64,000 nt of DNA from Bacillus fungorum (GTDB lineage Bacteria; Bacillota; Bacilli; Bacillales; Bacillaceae_G): assembly GCF_002746455.1 (NCBI RefSeq), contig NZ_NWUW01000002.1, positions 124,001 to 188,000 of the forward strand. Direction: 5' to 3'. The position numbers and the translations under genes are program-made. How positions within the stretch are numbered: the first letter of the stretch is position 1; the number at the start of each line of letters is the position of its first letter. Shown here one piece after another: positions 58,051 to 64,000 of the stretch. The notes below the pieces were generated by a model. It did no database searches. It had not been told where the DNA came from and was given only the letters and a program-made list of their open reading frames with translations.

Positions 58051-58553
58051 GAAAATGCCTCCTTTTAGGATCTCCTAAATTCTTTACTATAACATGATAT
58101 GCATATAGAATTTTTTTGGACTAGTTATTTATATAGGTTAATGGAATTTAATTACGTAACTACTGAAACATTTTAAAGGAAAACAATTTGAGAAAGATAT
58201 TGTACGGATAGCCAGTACCTCCTATTGTTGTTTTTTGTTTGATAGCGAAGTAAAGAGTGTATATAAATTCAATATAGATTGTTTTTATAATATAATTTAT
58301 ATGAGGTTTTCTTGATAATATAATGCAGGAGATTATAGTGTTATTAGGTTATTAAGAACATTTAATGCTGTTTCATAACTGAAAGGGAATTGAAAAAAAA
58401 CTGAAACTTTTCTCATAAAAATTCAATCTAACTTGAAAAATGAAAGGAAAATGAAATTTTCCAAAAGATATTCTTTGTTAAGATAAAAAGCATACATACA
58501 AAAAGTATTGACATATCTTAAAAATGTATTTTCAAGATATAGTGGGGGAAAAG
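58051..58553. other. long AT-rich spacer before the TPR-dynamin gene
   Basis: About 500 bases without a credible gene. TTGACA occurs at 58508-58513 just upstream of the next gene but no matching -10 stands at the right distance, so I do not call a promoter. Confidence 0.4.
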
Positions 58554-61337
58554 ATGAGATTAGAAAAACAATTAATAAAAAAGATGTATTATGAAACATT
58601 CCTAATGGAGAATGAAACAAAACCAATTCTTGACGTACTTGGACAAGCTTATGTAAACGAAGAAAAAAATGAGATTTCTGATGGGTCTTATATTCGTTTT
58701 GCACAAGGTGAATTTTATTATCGCCATCAAGATTTTGAAGCAGCTATTTTTAAATGGGAGAAGGTTAGTAATGAATTAGCACCATGGGCACAAAAAAATA
58801 TTGCGGATGCTTATTTCGAACTTAATCAATTATCATTTGCTGAAAATATTTATACTTCCATTACTACTGATAATAAAATATTGATGACCGAAATTAGACT
58901 ACAATTACTTTCTCTTTACATTGAGCAAAATAATTTTGAAGCAGCTTTCGGTGTTATTAAAGAAGCAGTTTCTTTAAATCCTGATTATCCGAACGTCACA
59001 AAAATTGCCCGCTCCTTTTATGAGGAACAGCAAGATTTTGATAGTGCAGTAGAGCTTGCTGTGAATGAGTTAATTCGAATAGAATCGTATCCGTGGTTTG
59101 AGGTGTTAAAAGGATATATCGATAAAGGGTTTACTAAACATATTTCACCAGACTATTTTTATGATGCATTAGCTACATTAAATAATGTAGATCAAGTACA
59201 ATTTACACAAATGGTTTCATCACTTTGGAACAGTTATAAAGATGAACAAAATTATTTATTATGGCTTAATACAATAAATGAATTTTTCTTACATATTGAA
59301 ATACATTCGTCCGATATATGGAACAAAGTTTCTGCTCTTTACGAAGAAACGTACTTTGCATTAATTCAAGGTCAATATACGCTTAGACAATTAAACGATA
59401 TCATACCAAATCTGTTAGCAAATTGGTTAAAGGTAGTCAATCCATCTTATGCTGTATTTCCATCTGCAGCTGTATTGGCATGGGATGAGATTTTCCCTTC
59501 CAAAATAGATTCAGCAAATATAGAACATGCGGAAAACTTACTGTCACATTCTATTAATCATGTAAATGGCTTAGAGTACAGCTTACACCTTTTTGAATCT
59601 ATTACACAGTGGGCACAAAAGCACAATATAGAAATAGGTCACCGATTTAAATGGTTAGTTGACGAACTCGCAGATTTAAGAACAAATCGTATTTTAGTAA
59701 CGGGAACTTCAGGAAACGGAAAAACTACATTTATTAACTCTATATTAGGAGAAAATATATTAGAAAAATCAATTTCAAATGTAGTAGTTTTAAAAAATGA
59801 TGCTCATATAGAAATAAACGCCATAACAGACTCAGCAATTACAACAACGGAAGATATCTCTGATTACCATAATATGATATCTCAGCACCATCAAACATAT
59901 AGAGATAGAGCGTGTGTTGAATTTAAATTACCATGCAGATTTTTAAATGAAAATAAACTTACATTTGTAGTGACACCTGGCTTTAATAGAAATAATGACA
60001 CTAGAGATGAAATATTCGAATATTTAAATTCTGTAGACGAATTACTGTTCGTATTGAATGCGGATTCACCTTTTACTGATAAAGAACGTGACATTCTATT
60101 AAGTATTCAAGAACATACACCAAATTTACAAATTCATTTCTTATTAAATAAAATCGATAACATTTACAGTGAAGCAGAAGTGAAAAGAGTATTATATGAT
60201 ACGGCAGCGAGAATAAACACATATTTTCCGCATGCGAGAATTTTCCCTTACTCTTCGTTATATACAAGTAGTCAACAATTAAATGATTTAACGGAGTTTA
60301 TTCATTTTAACTTTAATCATAAACATATCGATGTAGAACGTACTGAAAAGCTATTGTTTTTCATTCGAAAAACAATTACATATCTTTTGGATAAACGGGT
60401 TGAGAAAGAAAACAATCTAGTGGATGCTATTAATTGGAATGAAGATATGCTAGTTAAACTAAATGGTTGTATTAATAACCTTACTGTATTTGAGAAGGAA
60501 AAAATTCATCTCATTACAAAATCATATCGTACAATGAAAACTGAAATTACAAATGATCTTACCGAAAATATTCCGAAGATATTAAAGAGTTGTTCCAATT
60601 TAATTAGTGAAGAAAGTGATTTCGGGCACATGGATACGGAACTAAATAAAGCAATGAATGAAAGAGTGCAAAAATATTTAGAACAAACTGTATTACCTAA
60701 TCTTGCTCTTTCTATGCAAAATTGGATTGCAACTTCTAATAATGAGCTCCTTCAAGGTCAATCATATTTAGACGAACTCAGTGAAGGACTTAATTCTTTA
60801 TTTGGAGAAAATCGAATACAGCTAGAATGTGATTTTAAAGTGCTTGATGACTGGCGCAGAGATACTGACAGAATGACGACTAGAATACAAATGGATGAAG
60901 TAAATATATTACGTCGATTTACGCCAGCACAATTTTTACTGAAAAGTGCCGGTAAATTATTTGGAGTTCTCCCTAAAAACAAAGCTATGCTATATAACAA
61001 ATACAAACAGTATGTAGATAATGAAGATTATACCGAAGTAACGGCTTCTATTATGAAGAAATTTTTCTTGCAATTTGAGCTATTTGAAAACACGCAAGAG
61101 CGGGATATTAATATATTCTTTAGGAATCCATTTAACTCCTTGAAGCAAGCTGTAGAAAACACGCATTTAGAAATACAAGAAAAACAAGAGATATTACATA
61201 AGATGAAATCAAATCCTGAAATCTATCATGATTCTATCATGCTCTTTGAATTGAGATTGCGTCAATGTGAAGTAATTTTAAATATAGGTGATGATAATAC
61301 CTATATAGATGTAGCTTTAGAAACAAGCGTAGAATAA
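58554..61337 (+). CDS. TPR-repeat plus dynamin-type GTPase protein
   Basis: 927 residues, soluble by composition. Residues about 30-200 look like tetratricopeptide repeats (e.g. YIRFAQGEFYYRHQDFEAAI, IADAYFELNQLSFAENIYTS). A G domain follows: G1 GTSGNGKT near residue 385, a G3 region in which DxxG is replaced by VVTPGFN near 472, and G4 NKID near 531. The rest is helical with long charged stretches, like the stalk of bacterial dynamin-like proteins. ATG 58554 is chosen because GGGGGAA precedes it; ATG 58524 lacks a site. Single gene in a decayed neighbourhood; function unknown. Membrane remodelling or phage defence are possibilities only. Confidence 0.8.
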   Translation: MRLEKQLIKKMYYETFLMENETKPILDVLGQAYVNEEKNEISDGSYIRFAQGEFYYRHQDFEAAIFKWEKVSNELAPWAQKNIADAYFELNQLSFAENIYTSITTDNKILMTEIRLQLLSLYIEQNNFEAAFGVIKEAVSLNPDYPNVTKIARSFYEEQQDFDSAVELAVNELIRIESYPWFEVLKGYIDKGFTKHISPDYFYDALATLNNVDQVQFTQMVSSLWNSYKDEQNYLLWLNTINEFFLHIEIHSSDIWNKVSALYEETYFALIQGQYTLRQLNDIIPNLLANWLKVVNPSYAVFPSAAVLAWDEIFPSKIDSANIEHAENLLSHSINHVNGLEYSLHLFESITQWAQKHNIEIGHRFKWLVDELADLRTNRILVTGTSGNGKTTFINSILGENILEKSISNVVVLKNDAHIEINAITDSAITTTEDISDYHNMISQHHQTYRDRACVEFKLPCRFLNENKLTFVVTPGFNRNNDTRDEIFEYLNSVDELLFVLNADSPFTDKERDILLSIQEHTPNLQIHFLLNKIDNIYSEAEVKRVLYDTAARINTYFPHARIFPYSSLYTSSQQLNDLTEFIHFNFNHKHIDVERTEKLLFFIRKTITYLLDKRVEKENNLVDAINWNEDMLVKLNGCINNLTVFEKEKIHLITKSYRTMKTEITNDLTENIPKILKSCSNLISEESDFGHMDTELNKAMNERVQKYLEQTVLPNLALSMQNWIATSNNELLQGQSYLDELSEGLNSLFGENRIQLECDFKVLDDWRRDTDRMTTRIQMDEVNILRRFTPAQFLLKSAGKLFGVLPKNKAMLYNKYKQYVDNEDYTEVTASIMKKFFLQFELFENTQERDINIFFRNPFNSLKQAVENTHLEIQEKQEILHKMKSNPEIYHDSIMLFELRLRQCEVILNIGDDNTYIDVALETSVE

Positions 61338-61392
61338 AAGTAAAATACATCAGATTTTTTATATGGAATTGCATCATGTGTTATAAGAAAGT

Positions 61393-61426
61393 AAAAGGGA
61401 GCAACTGTAATGAGTTGCTCCCTTTT
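61393..61426. terminator. bidirectional terminator between convergent genes
   Basis: Perfect stem AAAAGGGAGCAACT/AGTTGCTCCCTTTT around GTAATG; lies between the TPR-dynamin stop and the end of the minus-strand ltaS fragment and can serve both. Confidence 0.88.
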
Positions 61427-61436
61427 CATATATAGA

Positions 61437-62520
61437 TTATTTTTCAGTTTCTTTAATTTTAGTTTGTACTTCGCCAGTTTTAATTTTATTGCTTTCTGAG
61501 AAGCGTAATAAATCGCCTTCAATAATTTCGTCAGACATTTGTAATTCATTTTGTGCACGTTTAATGAGGGCTTGAGCTTCTTTTTTTGGTAAATCTACAA
61601 TTTCACCTGTTATGCGATCATAGAAAGTGTTGTTTTTGTATGCATACTTATCTGTAACGAAGCTACCATCACGTAAAACAACAAAGCCAGTATATTCATC
61701 TGAAAACATATCATGGCCAAAACGGATATCATTCGTAGTATCAACCCCTAATAAATTTAGAATAGTAGGTTTCATATCGATTTGTCCCGTAGGCTTTGAA
61801 ATAGTTTGACCTTCTGTTTGTTCAGGAATATGAATATATAAAGGTGTACGTTGTAAATTTAAAGTATCAAATTCTGTTATTTGATCCTTTTCTAAAAACT
61901 GTGCCATTGTACGATTATGTTTTTCAGAGATGCCATAATGATCACCGTATAACACAATAATAGAATCATCATACATTCCCTCGGCTTTTAAACGCTCAAT
62001 AAATTTTTTAATGGATTCGTCTAAGTAACGTGCTGTTACGATGTAACGATCAAATACGCTATTAGCAGAGTTATATGGTTCAATGAATTTTGTATCTTCA
62101 TCATACGTAAATGGATAATGGTTTGTTAAAGTAAGGAAGCGAGCATAAAATGGTTGATCAACAGTTTTTAATATATCTACTGATTGATCAAAGTATTCGA
62201 TATCTTTTAATCCCCAATTTAAATTTGTTTCGGGCGTAATTTTGTAATCAAGTTCATTATAGTAACGATCATAACCGAGAGCAGAGTACATGATGTTACG
62301 ATTCCAAAATGTGGCGTTATTCGCATGGAATACAGAAGTGAAATAACCTTGCTGACGTAAAATTTCTGGAGTCGCAGTATAATCATTGTTACCGTGTGTG
62401 AAAAATACAGCTCCTCGATTTAATGGATACAACGACGTATCGATTAGAAATTCAGAATCGGATGTTTTCCCTTGACCAGTTTGATAGAAGTTAAAATATT
62501 TGATTGCTATTTTAATGAAA
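61437..62520 (-). pseudogene. lipoteichoic acid synthase (LtaS-type) C-terminal fragment
   Basis: About 360 codons of the extracellular sulfatase-fold domain of LtaS. Readable from FNFYQTGQGKTSDSEFL on, including GNNDYTATPE and the metal-site YGDHYG. The N-terminal membrane segments and the stretch with the catalytic Thr are missing; homology starts only a few bases after the stop codon of the upstream minus-strand oxidoreductase gene, and the frame meets a TGA there. A TTG at 62432 could begin translation, but the product would be cytosolic and lack the nucleophile. Confidence 0.82.
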
Positions 62521-62524
62521 GAAA

Positions 62525-63862
62525 TTAAATATCAGATAAATATTTTCCAACATACAACCCACTTGCAGCAGCTTGAGATAATGAATGAGTGACGCCTGAA
62601 CAATCTCCAACTAAAAATAGTCCATTCACACTTGTTTCAAAATAGTTATTGATTTTTATCGTAGGAGCATAGAACTTTCCGTCAATTCCATATAATAAAG
62701 TATCTTTATCGATTGGTTCTTGGATAAATTGTTCTAAGCGTAATAAAAACTCTTTAAGTCCTTCAATATATAATGGAGGAATTTCTGTATTCAAATCTCC
62801 ATAATCTCCTTGTAGTGTAGGCTGTATACGGTTATGTTTCATGTCGTTCGTTGTTGTAGGCTGTTTATTTAGTAAGTCCTCTAAGCGCTGTATAACAATC
62901 CGATCTCGTCCTTGGTTAATGTTTTTAATAATTGAACTTGCGTATACATTTGTTTCTTTGAGAGTTGGAAAATAGCGAGGAATAAATAAAGTGAAATTTA
63001 AGTTAGAAGTGCCAGTTCCTTGCTCTCGAAAATTTTGACCGTCAGGCATAACTAAACCTTCTTCGTACTTCCGAATGATGCGTCCTTTTGGATTCATACA
63101 GTAAGTAGTTGCTGTGAAATGCTCACCTTGATAAGAAAGTTTTGTTTCAAAAGTATCTTTTAATATAGAACGTAATTGATGTTCTTTCATTTCTACTCTA
63201 ATTCCTAAATCTACACGTGTTTGCTCCTGAGAAATATTTAGAGAACTGCACATTTCTTTTAACAAATTGGCCCCAGAGCGCCCAGTTGCAAATACTAGTT
63301 GCTTAGATTGAACTGTTCCTTCATTTGTCTCTATTGTAAAATGATCTTTCTGTTTCAGAATATGTTGTACATCTATATGAAATTGGATCTTTATTTTCGT
63401 CAGTAAAAATTCATAGAGCTGCTGAAAAATGTTACTGGAAAGTGTAGTACCAAGATGTCTTACTTCTGTTGTTAGCATTTGTAAACCACACGCTTCAGCT
63501 CTCTTAGTGAGACTTGAATTTTCAGTAGAATATTTTGAGACAGAACTTCCGCCAAACTGACATAGAATTTCATCTACTTCAGCCATGAGTTGTATAAAGC
63601 CCTCTTTACCGACTTTTTGCTCAAGTTCTCCGCCAAATCCGTTTGTATAATTAAATTTCCCTTCAGATTTTCCTAAACCACCAAACCCGAAATATTTATC
63701 ACATGTAGTACAAGTACACACTTTTCCGTCGTCTAAAGGACAATGGCGATCTTCTAGCGCTTTACCTTTATCAAGAATTAAAACTTTTTTGTTACTTTTA
63801 GCTAGTGAATAAGCCATAAAAATGCTACTTACTCCAGCGCCAATAATGGTAACATCATACAT
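62525..63862 (-). CDS. FAD-dependent oxidoreductase (COG2509-like)
   Basis: 445 residues. N-terminal FAD-binding loop VTIIGAGVSSIFMAYSLAKS with ILDKG; a cysteine cluster CPLDDGKVCTCTTC near residues 40-55; FGFGGLGKSEGKFNYTNGFGG; and the C-terminal FAD motif LFLVGDCSGVTHSLSQAAASGLYVGKYL. The family consists of flavoprotein dehydrogenases of uncertain substrate. The start follows AGGTG with a seven-base spacer. It appears complete; its 3' end borders the truncated ltaS fragment. Confidence 0.88.
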   Translation of the reverse strand: MYDVTIIGAGVSSIFMAYSLAKSNKKVLILDKGKALEDRHCPLDDGKVCTCTTCDKYFGFGGLGKSEGKFNYTNGFGGELEQKVGKEGFIQLMAEVDEILCQFGGSSVSKYSTENSSLTKRAEACGLQMLTTEVRHLGTTLSSNIFQQLYEFLLTKIKIQFHIDVQHILKQKDHFTIETNEGTVQSKQLVFATGRSGANLLKEMCSSLNISQEQTRVDLGIRVEMKEHQLRSILKDTFETKLSYQGEHFTATTYCMNPKGRIIRKYEEGLVMPDGQNFREQGTGTSNLNFTLFIPRYFPTLKETNVYASSIIKNINQGRDRIVIQRLEDLLNKQPTTTNDMKHNRIQPTLQGDYGDLNTEIPPLYIEGLKEFLLRLEQFIQEPIDKDTLLYGIDGKFYAPTIKINNYFETSVNGLFLVGDCSGVTHSLSQAAASGLYVGKYLSDI

Positions 63863-63943
63863 ATTCTTTCACCTGCTAACGAATAGTTTGTTTTTTATTT
63901 TTCTAGTGTATAACAATTTTATGAAGTTAAGAAATAGCTTTTA

Positions 63944-64000
63944 TTAATAAAGTGGGAGTTTTTGAACTTGATGCATTTTCATTTCTTCGACTGGTGGAGT
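63944..64000 (-). CDS. possible 3' end of a minus-strand gene cut by the window edge
   Basis: 18 codons and a stop (TPPVEEMKMHQVQKLPLY) read into the window from the right edge on the minus strand. The composition is protein-like, but too short to identify. Confidence 0.3.
   Translation of the reverse strand, partial: TPPVEEMKMHQVQKLPLY

Noticed and set aside
58508-58540. Sigma-A promoter for the TPR-dynamin gene
   Set aside because: TTGACA is present but no acceptable -10 stands 16-18 bases downstream.

Overview
The window is a chromosomal segment of a low-GC, endospore-forming Firmicute, almost certainly a member of the Bacillus cereus group (cereus/anthracis/thuringiensis). The gene order follows the Bacillus infB-to-mutL backbone. 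It carries sporulation genes (dpaAB, spoIIIE, spoVS, cotE, a ylxY-type deacetylase) and a small group I intron inside recA, which is a known trait of this group. Everything up to mutL lies on the + strand, with short spacings and clear intrinsic terminators.

Layout. 1-4.8 kb: translation and ribosome assembly (infB 3' part, ylxP, rbfA, truB, ribF, rpsO), then pnp. 7.2-9.9 kb: ylxY-like deacetylase, M16 peptidase mlpA, ymxH. 10.1-15 kb: dipicolinate synthase dpaAB followed by asd, dapG and dapA, so the lysine/DAP pathway and its spore-specific dipicolinate branch sit together. 15.7-21 kb: RNase J behind a structured leader, tepA, ylzJ, spoIIIE/ftsK. 21.2-27.1 kb: a guanine riboswitch with terminator in front of a GntR regulator and a nucleoside ABC importer (nupNOPQ type). 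27.3-34.8 kb: ymfF, ymfH, ymfI, ymfJ, ymfK, ymfM, pgsA, cinA. 34.8-36.3 kb: SOS-controlled recA split by a 327-nt group I intron. 36.5-43.7 kb: rny, ymdB, spoVS, an M19 dipeptidase and the KorAB oxidoreductase. 44-51.5 kb: miaB, ricA, cotE, mutS, mutL.

After mutL the character changes. From 51.5 to 62.5 kb the DNA is AT-rich with long gaps. It holds an SLH-anchored glucosaminidase, a chemoreceptor, an IS3-family remnant with both ends, a SunI-like small protein, decayed pieces of a beta-glucoside PTS/glycosidase locus, a small minus-strand gene, and a 927-residue protein joining TPR-like repeats to a dynamin-type GTPase. On the minus strand follow an LtaS fragment lacking its N-terminal half and an intact FAD-dependent oxidoreductase. 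This end is an accessory/decay zone and the TPR-dynamin protein is its least explained gene.

The most noteworthy non-coding elements are: the recA intron; a dispersed ~140-nt structured repeat present twice (minus strand near 9.9 kb, plus strand near 38.4 kb) whose copies share several sequence blocks; a 13-bp long-range inverted repeat that would hide the weak RNase J ribosome binding site; a 15-bp inverted repeat whose right arm overlaps the ymfF promoter; and a terminator-like hairpin just upstream of the rny start. No tRNA, rRNA or CRISPR array was seen.
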